Positions 32,946-42,986 of a stretch of 64,000 nt of DNA are shown here, piece after piece. The DNA is from an uncultured Lachnospiraceae bacterium (GTDB taxonomy: Bacteria; Bacillota; Clostridia; Lachnospirales; Lachnospiraceae), in the NCBI GenBank assembly GCA_910576895.1, contig CAJTJZ010000004.1:1-64000 (forward strand), in the 5' to 3' direction. Each line of letters opens with the position of its first letter. Position 1 is the first letter of the stretch. Both the position numbers and the translations under genes were made by a program. A model generated the notes under the pieces. That model saw only the letters and a program-made list of their open reading frames with translations. It was not told the DNA's origin and ran no database searches.

Positions 32946-35900
32946 ATGCGGCCAATCAAACTTATTTTGTCGGCATTTGGTTCTTATGCTGAGAAACAGG
33001 AAATTTTATTTGATGCAAAAAGAGAACGCTTATTTTTAATTACAGGAGATACAGGTGCAGGGAAAACTACAATCTTTGATGCTATTTGCTTTGCACTTTA
33101 TGGAGAAATGAGTGGAGATATCAGAGAAGGAAGAATGATGAGAAGTGATTTTGCCTTGCCTGATCAAAGAACATATGTGGAATTTATTTTTGAAGACAAG
33201 GGGAAACTATATAAGATTGTTAGAAATCCAGAATATTATAGACAAAGTAAGCGAAAGAAAAAAACAGAAGATGGTTCTTTTAGTTATCGTTTTACAAAGG
33301 AAACAGCAAAGGCAGAATTATTTTTTTTAAATGGAACAATAGAGGAAGAGCAAATAGCACAAGGAATCAATCAATTGGAAGAAAGGGCATTTACTGGAAC
33401 AATAAGAGAGGTAAATGCAAAACTTGTGGAAATTTTGGGGCTTGATCAAAGACAATTTACCCAAATTGCTATGCTTGCACAAGGGGAATTTATGAAGCTT
33501 TTAGTAGCCCCAACCGATCAAAAAAAAGAAATTTTTCAAAGATTATTCCATACAAAAAAATATTATCAAATAGTAAAGCTTATCGGAGAGAAGAAAAAAG
33601 TAAAGGAGGTTTGTCTGGAAAAGCTTAGAACAGAATGTGAGATTATTTTACAAGAAACAGATTGTGCAAAAGAAAGTAAATATCGAATGGAATTTCATAC
33701 TTATAAAGCTGCTTATTTCCTACATCCAAAAAAATTTTTGCAAAGTTTGGAAACAGTAATCAAAGAAGAAGAAGAAACTATTTCTATTGCAAAACAAGAG
33801 TTAGCATGTTTAAAAGAGCAAAGAGATACGATTTTATTACAAATTCATCAAATAGAACAAGAACAGCTTTTATTTTCTAAGCTTACACAGGCGAAAAAGA
33901 AAAAAGAGCAATGGGAAAAAGAAGAAAAAGAAATTAAGAAAAAAGAAGATATCTTAGAAAAGGCAGAAAGAGCAGATTATGTAGAAGGGAAAAAAATAAT
34001 TTTTGATGAAGTAGAAAAGAAAAAAGAAAAGCAAATTATACAAATAGAACATAAGAAAAAAGAAAGAGAAGAAACAAAAGGAGAAAGGGAAAAAAATAAA
34101 GAGGCCTTTGTATTGATAGAAAAAGAAAAAAATGAAAATGAGGAAAGATTAAAACAAGAAATTGCAGAGCTTGAAAAAAATTTGCCAAAATATGATGAAA
34201 TAGAAGAAATAAAAAAAGAAAAAAAACAACAAGAAAAGAAACAAAAAATGCTTAAAAAAAGTATAGAGGAATTAGAAATAGAAATACAGAGGCAAGAAGT
34301 AAAAATTTTAAAGTTGGAACAAAGACAATTGGAAATAGAAGATTTTATAAAAGAATTACCAGAAAAGAAGCTGTTGCTTTCAAAAGTAAAAGAGGAACTT
34401 ATAGGATATCAGGAACTTAAAAAAGAAGTAGAAAAGATTCCAGAACTTTTAAATAAAAAAGAAGAAAGTCAAAAAATATTTGTAAAAGCAGAAAAGGAAT
34501 TTAAAGAAAAAAGTCATCTTTATGAAGCTCTTGTGATAAGGTTTACAAATGGACAAGCAGGATTAATGGCAGAAAAGCTGCGAAATGGAGAAAACTTGCC
34601 TTGTCCTGTATGTGGTAATACAAGTTATGTTTTGCTTGCTCCATTAGAAAAGGAAATACCAACACAAGAACAAGTAAAAAGAACAAAAAAGAAAAGAGAT
34701 GATTTAGAACAGGAAATGTTACATACATCGGAACTTGCAGGGACTGAGAAGGAAGCATATGAGAAGCAAGTTCTTTTATGTAAAGAAAAATACAGACAGC
34801 TTACAAATGGAATGATAGAGTTTTCTATGGATGATGGAAACGTATTGGAGATTGATCATAAGATACTTATATTAGAAAAAAAGAAAAAGGAACTGGAAGT
34901 AGAAAAAAGAACTTTAGAAAAGCTTGAAAAGGAAAGAGAAGATCAAAGAAAAGAGATAAAAGAAACAAAAGAGGAAATAGAGCAAAAAAGGAAAAGGAAA
35001 GAGGATACAAAAGGAAAAAAGGAACAAATAGATCAGGAATTTTTAAGATTACAAACAGCAGAACAAATTCATAAAAAAGAACTTATTTATGAAAGTAAAC
35101 AAACAGCAGATTTGAATTTGCGAGAGAAAAAAGAAACATTAGAAAAACTTCAAATTACTTATAAGGAATTAAAAAATAAACAAGATTTGTTTTCAGAAAA
35201 ATTATTGCAACAAGAAACACAAATACAAACAATGAGTCAGGAATTAGAAAGATTGATAGTAGAAACAGAGGAAAAAAGAGAACAATATAAACAAGAAAGA
35301 CAGGAACAGGGATTTTTATCAGAGAAGGAATGGTTTCTTGCAAAGATAAAAAAAGAGCAAAAATTAAAATATAAACAGGAAATAGAACAGACAAAAAAAG
35401 AAGTGATTGCTGCCAGACAATGTGTTATTGAACTGGAAAAACAATTAACTGGAAAAGAGGAAAAAGATCCAACACAGAAAAAAGAGGAATTAGAAAAGAA
35501 AAAAGAACAAATAGAACTTTATACAAAAAAAGAACAGTCCATGGAATTTAGACAAAAGAAAAATAAAGAGGCTTTGGAAAAACTAGAACAAGGTAGAGCA
35601 TATGGACAAAAATTAGAACAGGAATATAAAGAAATCAAGATATTATATGATGTTGCAAATGGTACATTAGCAGGAGCTATCAAAGTAGACTTGGAAACGT
35701 TTGTACAAAGACAGTATTTAAAACAAGTTTTAAAAGCAGCAAATAGAAGGTTTCTTGCAATGTCCAAGGGGCAATTTGAGCTTCGTTTAAAAGAAGGAAA
35801 GGACTTTACTCAAAGAAGTAATCAAGGGCTTGATCTTTGCGTATATTCTCTTTTAACAAATACAAATAGAGATATTAAAACATTGTCTGGAGGAGAAACA

Positions 35901-36170
35901 TTTCTTGCTGCACTTTCTATGGCACTTGGTATGGCTGATATTGTTCAGGCAATGGCAGGATCAATTCATTTGGATATGATGTTTATTGATGAAGGGTTTG
36001 GATCATTAGATGAAGTGTCAAGACAGCAGGCAGTTCAGGTTTTGCAGGAATTGTCAGATGATAAAAGAATGATAGGGATTATTTCTCATGTAACAGAATT
36101 AAACGAACAAGTAGCAAGAAAGCTTATAATAGAAAAAGGTGAAAATGGAAGTAAGGCACATTGGGAATAA
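32946..36170 (+). CDS. sbcC: Exonuclease SbcCD ATPase subunit SbcC
   Basis: SbcC (Rad50-like) is the ATPase arm of SbcCD. The 1074-residue protein has Walker A TGDTGAGKTTIFDAI near residue 33, long Glu/Lys/Gln coiled coils, a zinc hook CPVCG near residue 553, the ABC signature TLSGGETFLAALSMALGMAD and Walker B MMFIDEGFGSLDE. AAGGAG precedes the ATG at 32946, where the family's start (MRPIKLILSAFGSY) begins; upstream codons are basic leader sequence without homology. Long coiled coils explain many antisense open frames over this gene. Confidence 0.97.
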   Translation: MRPIKLILSAFGSYAEKQEILFDAKRERLFLITGDTGAGKTTIFDAICFALYGEMSGDIREGRMMRSDFALPDQRTYVEFIFEDKGKLYKIVRNPEYYRQSKRKKKTEDGSFSYRFTKETAKAELFFLNGTIEEEQIAQGINQLEERAFTGTIREVNAKLVEILGLDQRQFTQIAMLAQGEFMKLLVAPTDQKKEIFQRLFHTKKYYQIVKLIGEKKKVKEVCLEKLRTECEIILQETDCAKESKYRMEFHTYKAAYFLHPKKFLQSLETVIKEEEETISIAKQELACLKEQRDTILLQIHQIEQEQLLFSKLTQAKKKKEQWEKEEKEIKKKEDILEKAERADYVEGKKIIFDEVEKKKEKQIIQIEHKKKEREETKGEREKNKEAFVLIEKEKNENEERLKQEIAELEKNLPKYDEIEEIKKEKKQQEKKQKMLKKSIEELEIEIQRQEVKILKLEQRQLEIEDFIKELPEKKLLLSKVKEELIGYQELKKEVEKIPELLNKKEESQKIFVKAEKEFKEKSHLYEALVIRFTNGQAGLMAEKLRNGENLPCPVCGNTSYVLLAPLEKEIPTQEQVKRTKKKRDDLEQEMLHTSELAGTEKEAYEKQVLLCKEKYRQLTNGMIEFSMDDGNVLEIDHKILILEKKKKELEVEKRTLEKLEKEREDQRKEIKETKEEIEQKRKRKEDTKGKKEQIDQEFLRLQTAEQIHKKELIYESKQTADLNLREKKETLEKLQITYKELKNKQDLFSEKLLQQETQIQTMSQELERLIVETEEKREQYKQERQEQGFLSEKEWFLAKIKKEQKLKYKQEIEQTKKEVIAARQCVIELEKQLTGKEEKDPTQKKEELEKKKEQIELYTKKEQSMEFRQKKNKEALEKLEQGRAYGQKLEQEYKEIKILYDVANGTLAGAIKVDLETFVQRQYLKQVLKAANRRFLAMSKGQFELRLKEGKDFTQRSNQGLDLCVYSLLTNTNRDIKTLSGGETFLAALSMALGMADIVQAMAGSIHLDMMFIDEGFGSLDEVSRQQAVQVLQELSDDKRMIGIISHVTELNEQVARKLIIEKGENGSKAHWE

Positions 36171-36216
36171 AAGATTAGAAAGAAAATAAAAATAAGTGAA
36201 AAGAGAGGATGTTTTT

Positions 36217-36852
36217 ATGGTAAAATATTTTGAACAGCAAACACATTATTTGTTTTATAAGAGTAGTAGTCAAGAACATTATATTACATTTTTATTTCGA
36301 TGCCAATATAAGGATGGAAAAAATATTTTAACTTCCCAAATTTTAACAGCTTTGGATTTACAGGAAGTAAAGGAATCTGTCAAAGGATTTTCTTTTGATA
36401 TTCATAAAGAAGCAGCAGAAGCTTATTTAAAAAAATGTAATTATAATGGATATGAATTAATTCGAGAAGCACATTTAGTAAAGATGAATGATATGGCATA
36501 TGTAGAAAAAACTTCAGAAGGAAAAAAAGAAGATCTGAATGCTCGCAATGATTTTACACGTATTAATAGTGCTTTGGCAGAAATAAATAAATTTAAGTAT
36601 GAATATTTATTTTGGAGAGACTATTATGATGGAATGAAAGAGCCAAATATCAAAGCAAATGATCTTGGAATTAGACAAAGTAATTCTTGGAATGAGGGGC
36701 TTGGCAAGAAAATAGAACAGCCAATGACAAAGGTATTTGAAATGGATTATAAAGAAAATAAAGTAGATTATACAGGAGAAGGAAAAATGGATATTAGAAA
36801 TTATGTAGCACTTTTACAAGGCTGCTTTGGCTGTTTTGTAAAAAAATTATAG
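36217..36852 (+). CDS. Hypothetical cytoplasmic protein downstream of sbcDC
   Basis: I do not recognise this 211-residue protein. It has no signal peptide or transmembrane helix. It begins VKYFEQQTHYLFYKSSSQEH and contains ITFLFRCQYKDGKNILTSQI, DYYDGMKEPNIKANDLGIRQ and a Cys-containing end LQGCFGCFVKKL. AGAGGA lies seven bases before the ATG at 36217. It follows sbcC by 46 bp with no terminator visible, so it may be the third gene of the sbcDC operon; a link to DNA repair is only positional. Confidence 0.7.
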   Translation: MVKYFEQQTHYLFYKSSSQEHYITFLFRCQYKDGKNILTSQILTALDLQEVKESVKGFSFDIHKEAAEAYLKKCNYNGYELIREAHLVKMNDMAYVEKTSEGKKEDLNARNDFTRINSALAEINKFKYEYLFWRDYYDGMKEPNIKANDLGIRQSNSWNEGLGKKIEQPMTKVFEMDYKENKVDYTGEGKMDIRNYVALLQGCFGCFVKKL

Positions 36853-36928
36853 ATGGATTTATTTTATAATTGCATATATAATAAGAAATAAAGATATAAA
36901 TAAAAAAGAAAAATAGAAAGGAAATAAT

Positions 36929-37600
36929 ATGGAACAGAAGCTGCTCATTATTGATGATGATAGAGATATTGTACAAATGCTTAGGGATAACTTTGAATTG
37001 CAGGGATATCTTGTTTTTTCAGCAGAAAATGCAGAGCAGGCATTACAAGAGTTATCAAAACAGCCCGATTTAATTTTATTAGATATTGCTATGCCGGGAA
37101 TTGATGGAATTACCTTTTGTAAACAAATTCGGCAGCTTCTTTCCATTCCGATTATTTTTTTATCTGCGAAAATAGAAGAACAAGATAGAATACGTGGACT
37201 CATGGCAGGTGGAGATGATTATATTACAAAACCATTTAGTATAGAGGAATTAAATGCTAGGGTGATAGCACATTTACGTAGGCAGTCAAGACAGACAATA
37301 GAAAAGGTTTATATTTCAGGGAAGTTTGCAGTACAATTTATGGAAAAAAAATTGCTTTTTAAGGAACAGGAAATTAAGCTGACGAAAACAGAGTTTAATA
37401 TTTTAGAGTTTTTATGCTTAAATCGTGGAAAAGTTTTTGATAAAGAAAGCATTTATGAATATATTTGGGGATTTGATAAAGAGGGGAATAGTGCTATTAT
37501 TAGTGAACATATTCGCAGAATTAGAGAGAAATGTAGAAAATATAGTGAACAAGAGTTAATAGAAACTGTATGGGGAGTGGGATACCGATGGATTGGATAG
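36929..37600 (+). CDS. Response regulator, OmpR/PhoB family
   Basis: This 223-residue regulator has the receiver acidic pair in IIDDDRDI, the phospho-Asp in DLILLDIAMPGIDG, the Lys in DYITKPFSIEEL, and a C-terminal winged helix (LTKTEFNILEFLCLNRGKVF, EHIRRIREKC). Its end overlaps the partner kinase. With the kinase and the exporter that follow it resembles the VanR/antibiotic-response type, but the inducer is unknown. Confidence 0.94.
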   Translation: MEQKLLIIDDDRDIVQMLRDNFELQGYLVFSAENAEQALQELSKQPDLILLDIAMPGIDGITFCKQIRQLLSIPIIFLSAKIEEQDRIRGLMAGGDDYITKPFSIEELNARVIAHLRRQSRQTIEKVYISGKFAVQFMEKKLLFKEQEIKLTKTEFNILEFLCLNRGKVFDKESIYEYIWGFDKEGNSAIISEHIRRIREKCRKYSEQELIETVWGVGYRWIG

Positions 37601-38772
37601 AAGAATGGATGGAAAAATTAAAGGAAAAAATAAAGCAAGTGCCACTAAGAAATGCTATGGTGATATTTTTTCTTATTGCTTTTATTTTTATTACTATTCT
37701 TTATTTTCTAACAGTTCAGACTTGTGATAATTGTATTAATATGCTAAAAAAAATTTATTTTTCCAATGAAGATTATTTTGAAAAGGAAGATATGATTTGT
37801 TATATTGAATATGCAGCTACACTAAGACAAAAGGCACAAAATAGAATCTTATTTTTTTACTTTTTAAAACGATATAACTTAATTTTTTATATACCAATAG
37901 GAATTTATATAGCATCTTATTTTTACTATAAAGAGAAATTAAAAGAACCACTTCGTTTTTTACATCAGGGAGCAGAACATCTTGCAGAAAATGATCTTGA
38001 TTTTTCTTTTACTTATAATAGTAAAGATGAAATGGGAGAAATTTGTCAGACATTTGAGAATATGCGTTTTCAACTAGTAGAAAATCAAAAAGAAATATGG
38101 GAAATAATTGAAAGTCAAAGACAATGTAATGCTATGTTTGCACATGATCTTAGAACACCGTTGACAGTAATGCATGGTTATCTTGATATGCTTAAAAAAT
38201 ATCATGTGAATCTATCAGAAGAAAAATTAGTGGAAATTCTTAAGATACTGACAAGACAAGTAGAACGTATGGAACAGTTTTCAGATACTATGAAAGAACT
38301 GCATGGTATGGAGGACTTAATCGTAAGAAAAAAAAGTGCTAATTTGCAGGAACTTTGTCAGAAAATAGAAGAAAATATAAAGGGACTAAGTGGAAAGATT
38401 CCGATTATGTTTGAGGTTTTGTTTTCGGCAGAGCCTTTTTTTTGCAATTTTGATGAAGCAAGTATTCTTGAAGTATTGGATAATATGATAGGAAATGCAT
38501 TAAGATATGCAAAAACAAGAATTGAGGTTAAAGTTGATTTAGAACATGATATGTTTCTTCTTTATGTTAAAGATGATGGATGTGGATTTTCAAAAGAGGA
38601 TAAAAAAAATGCTTTTCAACCTTATTATTCAGGAGAAGGTAAAGAACATGGTCATTTTGGACTTGGACTTACTATTGCAAATCAATTATGTCATAAACAT
38701 GGAGGAAAACTTGAAATTACAAATAGTATTTATGGAGGAGCGATTGTTTGTGCTATGTTTTCTATTATATAG
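37588..38772 (+). CDS. Membrane sensor histidine kinase
   Basis: This 394-residue kinase has two transmembrane helices (about 18-40 and 93-113) around a short outer loop of about 50 residues, a HAMP domain (KEPLRFLHQGAEHLAENDLD), an H box MFAHDLRTPLTVMHGYL, N box DNMIGNALRYA and G boxes VKDDGCGF and GHFGLGLTIA. The small sensor loop suits detection of a membrane or cell-wall signal. The ATG at 37588 has GGGGAG upstream and overlaps the regulator's last codons; another ATG at 37570 is possible. Confidence 0.92.
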   Translation: MDWIEEWMEKLKEKIKQVPLRNAMVIFFLIAFIFITILYFLTVQTCDNCINMLKKIYFSNEDYFEKEDMICYIEYAATLRQKAQNRILFFYFLKRYNLIFYIPIGIYIASYFYYKEKLKEPLRFLHQGAEHLAENDLDFSFTYNSKDEMGEICQTFENMRFQLVENQKEIWEIIESQRQCNAMFAHDLRTPLTVMHGYLDMLKKYHVNLSEEKLVEILKILTRQVERMEQFSDTMKELHGMEDLIVRKKSANLQELCQKIEENIKGLSGKIPIMFEVLFSAEPFFCNFDEASILEVLDNMIGNALRYAKTRIEVKVDLEHDMFLLYVKDDGCGFSKEDKKNAFQPYYSGEGKEHGHFGLGLTIANQLCHKHGGKLEITNSIYGGAIVCAMFSII

Positions 38773-38919
38773 AACAGTAGAGAAAATGACAGAAAAATGG
38801 GTTATTATGCATAAATAATATTTTAAAAAAATATAGGAAAAAAATAGAGATTTCTATGCTATGCTTTGAAATAGAAAAAAACAAGAAATAAAAGTATTTC
38901 TGGAGAAAGGAGCATAGAA

Positions 38920-39840
38920 ATGGAAAATGAAATTGTATTAAAAAATATTCAAAAATACTATGGGAAAAAACAGGCATTAAAAAATATTAGCTTAACAATT
39001 CATCAGGGGATGTTTGGGCTGCTTGGAAGAAATGGTGCAGGAAAAACAACATTAATGAAAGTAATTTCAACATTATTGCCTGCAAATGGCGGTACAGCAA
39101 GTATTTGTGGCTTGTCTTTAAAGGAGAGAGCAAAAATCAGAGAAATGATTGGATATTTGCCGCAGGATTTTTCTATGTATGGAAATATGAAAGTTTATGA
39201 AGCAATGGATTATCTTGGTGTATTGTCTGGGTTAGATAAAAAGACAAGAAAACAAAGAATAAAAGAACTTTTAGAACGAGTAAATCTTCAGGAAAATTAT
39301 ACAACAAAAGTAAAAGCAATGTCAGGAGGAATGAAACGCAGGCTTGGGATTGCACAGGCAGTTTTACATAATCCTAAAGTTTTAATTGTAGATGAACCAA
39401 CAGCAGGACTTGATCCCGAAGAACGAGTGCGTTTTCGTAACCTATTATGTGAAATTGCAGAGGATAGAATTGTGATTTTATCAACACATATTGTAGGAGA
39501 TATTGAAGCAACTTGTGAAGATATTGCTATTATGAATCAAGGAGAGATTATTTATCAGGGAACAGTAGAAAATTTATTAGAGCAGGCTAAGGATCATTTA
39601 TATTTTGTGGAAGTTTCTAAAATAGAACTAAAAGAGATAAAAGAACGATTTCTAGTAACAGGAATGCTAACAAAAGGTACAAGAACAGAAGTGCGTTTTA
39701 TTTCAAAAGATGGGAAAAATCTTCCAGAAAATGCTGTTTTACTTGAGCCAAATGTAGAAGATGCTTATATGTATTTAATGGCATCTATGGGAAATGAACA
39801 AGATACTTTGGAACTTTTAGAGAAAGAAGGTGCAAAATAA
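38920..39840 (+). CDS. ABC transporter ATP-binding protein (ABC-2 exporter)
   Basis: This 306-residue ATPase has Walker A GRNGAGKTT, the Q loop GYLPQDFSMYG, signature MSGGMKRRLGIAQAVL and Walker B VLIVDEPTAGLDPEE, followed by an 80-residue regulatory tail, the pattern of ABC-2 exporters for antibiotics, lantibiotics or lipids. It is coupled by the ATAATG overlap to the permease that follows and lies 147 bp after the kinase, which probably controls it. GGAG stands before the ATG. Confidence 0.92.
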   Translation: MENEIVLKNIQKYYGKKQALKNISLTIHQGMFGLLGRNGAGKTTLMKVISTLLPANGGTASICGLSLKERAKIREMIGYLPQDFSMYGNMKVYEAMDYLGVLSGLDKKTRKQRIKELLERVNLQENYTTKVKAMSGGMKRRLGIAQAVLHNPKVLIVDEPTAGLDPEERVRFRNLLCEIAEDRIVILSTHIVGDIEATCEDIAIMNQGEIIYQGTVENLLEQAKDHLYFVEVSKIELKEIKERFLVTGMLTKGTRTEVRFISKDGKNLPENAVLLEPNVEDAYMYLMASMGNEQDTLELLEKEGAK

Positions 39841-41090
39841 TGGGAACTCTTTTTTTAAAAGAATGTAAAATACATATAAAGTCATTGCTTTTTCTTGTTT
39901 ATATTTTTTTATTTTCGCTGTTTTTTTTAACTCAATTTTGGGATTTTCCTGTGGTGGTAAAGCCAAAAGAAAATGCAAATGGGTATGGCTGGACAACTTC
40001 AAGTGATCCAAAAATTATTATGAATAAAACAATTGACACATTATTAGGGGAATTTAATAATAATAGATATAGAACTTATCCAATAGGATTTTATAAAGAA
40101 GTAAAATTAAATGAAAAGAAGGCAAATCAGGTAATTGAGATCATAGAAGAAATTATTGGGCTTCCAATAGAAGAAGTAGAAACATTATATTTGGATTATT
40201 GGAACAAAGCACCAAAATTAACAGGGGATTCTGAATTTGATATGGCAAATTTTCAAAAATATGAACGAGAACATCCTTTTGAAATGCCACTTGCAGAAAA
40301 TATGACATATGAAAAATTTGCAGATTCTTTAATGAAAGTGGATAAAATTTTAGGAGGCGGAAGCTACTATCATAAAGATAACTTGCAAAAAAATGCTTAT
40401 ATTCCAATGACATATGAACAGGCTTTGGAAGAATATGAATCTATTATAAGAGATGATAAAGTCATTGGAGCTTATGCAAGACTTTTTTGTGATTATATGG
40501 GATTAATGCTTGGAATACTTCCTGTATTTTTAGCAGTTTCCAGAGAACTAAGAGATAAAAAATCAAAAGCAGCACTTGTGATTTATTCTAAAAAATATTC
40601 TTCCTTGAAAATTGTATTTGCAAGATATAGTGCTATTTTTGTAGTTTCTCTGCTTCCTGTTGTTATCTTTGCAATTATTTTACTTGGCTATATAGGGCTT
40701 CAAGCAGATGCCATTGGAGTATCTCTTGATATTTTATTATATTTTTCTTATTTGGGAAGCTGGCTCATTCCGACAGCAGGGTTTACTATATCACTTGGAA
40801 TGTTTTGCAGTGTTTTCACAGGAAATATTTTAGGAATTTTAGTACAGGCAATTATTTGGATTATTGCTATTTTTTCAGGAAATATTGAGGGGCAGGCAGG
40901 TTTTAATTTTATTCCAAGATTTAATTGTTTTGGCTCTTATTCATCTTTTAAAACTATATATGAAAGTTTTGTAACTAATAGAATTTTTTATGTTATTGTA
41001 AGCCTTGTATTATTTTTTATAACAGTGATTGTATTTGAACAAAAAAGGAAAGGTGGCTTGGAATTTCATGGAAATTTATCTTCAAATTGA
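39840..41090 (+). CDS. ABC-2 type permease
   Basis: This 416-residue membrane protein has an N-terminal helix (LLFLVYIFLFSLFFLTQF), an outside domain of about 185 residues with charged and Tyr-rich stretches, and five further helices from about residue 220 on (GLMLGILPVFLAVSRELRD, ARYSAIFVVSLLPVVIFAII and others). This is the layout of ABC-2 export permeases. It follows the ATPase without a gap and overlaps the next permease gene. Confidence 0.87.
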   Translation: MGTLFLKECKIHIKSLLFLVYIFLFSLFFLTQFWDFPVVVKPKENANGYGWTTSSDPKIIMNKTIDTLLGEFNNNRYRTYPIGFYKEVKLNEKKANQVIEIIEEIIGLPIEEVETLYLDYWNKAPKLTGDSEFDMANFQKYEREHPFEMPLAENMTYEKFADSLMKVDKILGGGSYYHKDNLQKNAYIPMTYEQALEEYESIIRDDKVIGAYARLFCDYMGLMLGILPVFLAVSRELRDKKSKAALVIYSKKYSSLKIVFARYSAIFVVSLLPVVIFAIILLGYIGLQADAIGVSLDILLYFSYLGSWLIPTAGFTISLGMFCSVFTGNILGILVQAIIWIIAIFSGNIEGQAGFNFIPRFNCFGSYSSFKTIYESFVTNRIFYVIVSLVLFFITVIVFEQKRKGGLEFHGNLSSN

Positions 41091-41709
41091 AAAAGTGTAT
41101 TTTAAGCATCATTTTTGTATTCATGTAATGATTGCCTTTCTGCTTTGTTTCCTGTCACCTTTTGTAATAGGAGTAGAAAATCTGGATAAATATCAAACAG
41201 CGAAGGTACTGGAAATGTTTTTTAGTTTGATGGGAATTATATTACTGATTCCTGTATTTTTACCAGATTTTGATCTTAGTATTCGAGAACTTTTGGAATC
41301 AAAAAAAGTTCCTTTATGGCTTTTGCGGGTATTAAGACTTTTACAATCTATTTTTATTTTACTTATTTTGTTGTTTATTTATTTACTTTTTTTAAAACAA
41401 AATCAATGTGAGTTCCCTTTTTGGAGCTATTTTCTTGGAACAATTGCTGATTGCTTTTTTTTAGGTGGAATGGGACTTGTCATTTATAGTATTACAGATT
41501 ATGTTACCATAGCATATCTTGTTCCTTTCTTTTATTTTATTGCTAATATTTCAGGAGGAAAGTATTTATGGAAGTTTTATCTTTTTTCTATGATGGAAGG
41601 AAGCTTTGAAGAAAACTGGTATCTCCTGACTTTGGCAGGGATTTTCTTTTTTATTGCAATGGGATATAATGTATGGAGAAAATCAGATATATTCATGCAA
41701 ATAAAATAA
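41068..41709 (+). CDS. Second ABC transporter membrane subunit
   Basis: This 213-residue protein has about six hydrophobic helices, beginning IHVMIAFLLCFLSPFVIGV and ending LTLAGIFFFIAMGYNVW, with almost no soluble domain. The ATG at 41068 lies within the end of the preceding permease gene, so the genes are coupled. It probably completes the exporter as a heteromeric membrane part. Sequence alone does not show the substrate. Confidence 0.8.
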   Translation: MEIYLQIEKVYFKHHFCIHVMIAFLLCFLSPFVIGVENLDKYQTAKVLEMFFSLMGIILLIPVFLPDFDLSIRELLESKKVPLWLLRVLRLLQSIFILLILLFIYLLFLKQNQCEFPFWSYFLGTIADCFFLGGMGLVIYSITDYVTIAYLVPFFYFIANISGGKYLWKFYLFSMMEGSFEENWYLLTLAGIFFFIAMGYNVWRKSDIFMQIK

Positions 41710-41720
41710 ATTTATATATA

Positions 41721-41754
41721 GGCTGCTTCTTAAATATTAGGAAGCAGTTTTTTT
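41721..41754 (+). terminator. Terminator of the ABC exporter operon
   Basis: CTGCTTC pairs with GAAGCAG, with extra weak pairs in the loop, followed by seven T at 41748-41754. Confidence 0.85.
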
Positions 41755-41779
41755 AATCTAAATATTTGAAAAAACTTTG

Positions 41780-41808
41780 TTTACAGTAAGAAAACAATAT
41801 GTTAAAAT
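41780..41808 (+). promoter_or_regulatory. Candidate promoter of the FIST-chemoreceptor operon
   Basis: TTTACA (41780-41785) and TAAAAT (41803-41808), spacer 17. A second -35-like TTGACT at 41828-41833 has only a poor -10. Confidence 0.5.
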
Positions 41809-41912
41809 ATTGAAAAAAATAGGAAAATTGACTCATATAAATTTAGACTAATAATTTATGATACGAAAAAATAATATTCTGCTTGTAATAAGCAAAAGAA
41901 AGGAAACAGTAT

Positions 41913-42968
41913 ATGGAACAATTTATGGGAACAAGTGCTTGTGGAAATTTAATGGAGGCGGTAAAAGGGCTACAAAATCCAAAGCTAATTCTCCTATTTT
42001 CTAATGTATCTACATTTGCAAATCATGTAAAGGAATTGGAAAAATTATATCCTAATGTGCCAAGTATTGGTTGTACAGGAAATAGTTATGTAAAAACACA
42101 AGTGATTGAAAACGGTTGTAGTGTGATTGCATTTACAGGAGAAATAAAGGTAAAAACAAATGTCTTAACAGATGTAGATAGAATACCAATATTAAGAATG
42201 CGTTATCTGGAAGAAGGACTTATGGAAATTGGGGCAAATCAAGAAGATACTGTTTGTATTGATTTTTGTACAGGAAATGATAGTTGTGTGGTAACAACGC
42301 TAAATATGTCTTTACGGAAACGTAATATTTCTTTAGTTGGTGGAACGGGTTGGAGTACCGAAGTTTCTGTCAATGGAAAGCTCTATGAAAATGCCTGTGT
42401 TTATGCACTTGTAAAAAATTTGCATGGGAAAATTAAAACCTATAAAGAAAATATTTATCATCCAACAAGTTTTCGTTATCTTGCAACAAAGACAGATCCA
42501 AAAGCACATAAAATTATTACATTGAATGGAAGACCAGCAGCCGATGTTTATTGTGAAGCATTGAAAATTCCAGCATCAAAAATAGAAACACAAACATATG
42601 AAAATCCATTTGGACGCTATATTGGTTCGAGTATTTATATTATCTCAATTAAAGAAAAACAAGAAAATGGTATTGTTTGTTTTAAGCAGGTAAATGAAAT
42701 GGACATTCTTACTATTTTGGAGTTAAGCGATATTCGTCAAGTAGTTCAGAATACAATGACACAAATTCAGCGAGATTTTCATCATATTTCAGGAATTTTG
42801 TCTATTAATTGTCTATTCCGTTATAACTTATTTAGTGAACGGGGATTTTTTGATACTTATTTAAGTTGGATGGGCAGTTTAGCAAATCATGCAGGATTTA
42901 TTGGTATGGGTGAACACTATAATGCACAACATATTAATCAGTCTATGTCTTGTCTTGTATTTGAATAA
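41913..42968 (+). CDS. FIST-domain sensor protein
   Basis: This 351-residue protein matches the FIST sensory module, a two-part (FIST_N, FIST_C) domain thought to bind small ligands such as amino acids. FIST_N features include FSNVSTFANHVKELEKLYPN, SIGCTGNSY and SLVGGTGWSTEVSVNGKLY; FIST_C includes GRPAADVYCEALKI, NPFGRYIG and ISGILSINCLFRYNLF. There is no signal peptide or output domain, so it must signal through a partner, most likely the chemoreceptor-like protein encoded 18 bp downstream. AAAGGAAA precedes the ATG. Confidence 0.88.
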   Translation: MEQFMGTSACGNLMEAVKGLQNPKLILLFSNVSTFANHVKELEKLYPNVPSIGCTGNSYVKTQVIENGCSVIAFTGEIKVKTNVLTDVDRIPILRMRYLEEGLMEIGANQEDTVCIDFCTGNDSCVVTTLNMSLRKRNISLVGGTGWSTEVSVNGKLYENACVYALVKNLHGKIKTYKENIYHPTSFRYLATKTDPKAHKIITLNGRPAADVYCEALKIPASKIETQTYENPFGRYIGSSIYIISIKEKQENGIVCFKQVNEMDILTILELSDIRQVVQNTMTQIQRDFHHISGILSINCLFRYNLFSERGFFDTYLSWMGSLANHAGFIGMGEHYNAQHINQSMSCLVFE

Positions 42969-42986
42969 AAAGAAAGGGGAAAGAGC

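Noticed and set aside
34543..35767. Open frames antisense to sbcC
   Set aside because: They are shadows of the coiled-coil coding sequence, without ribosome binding sites or homology.
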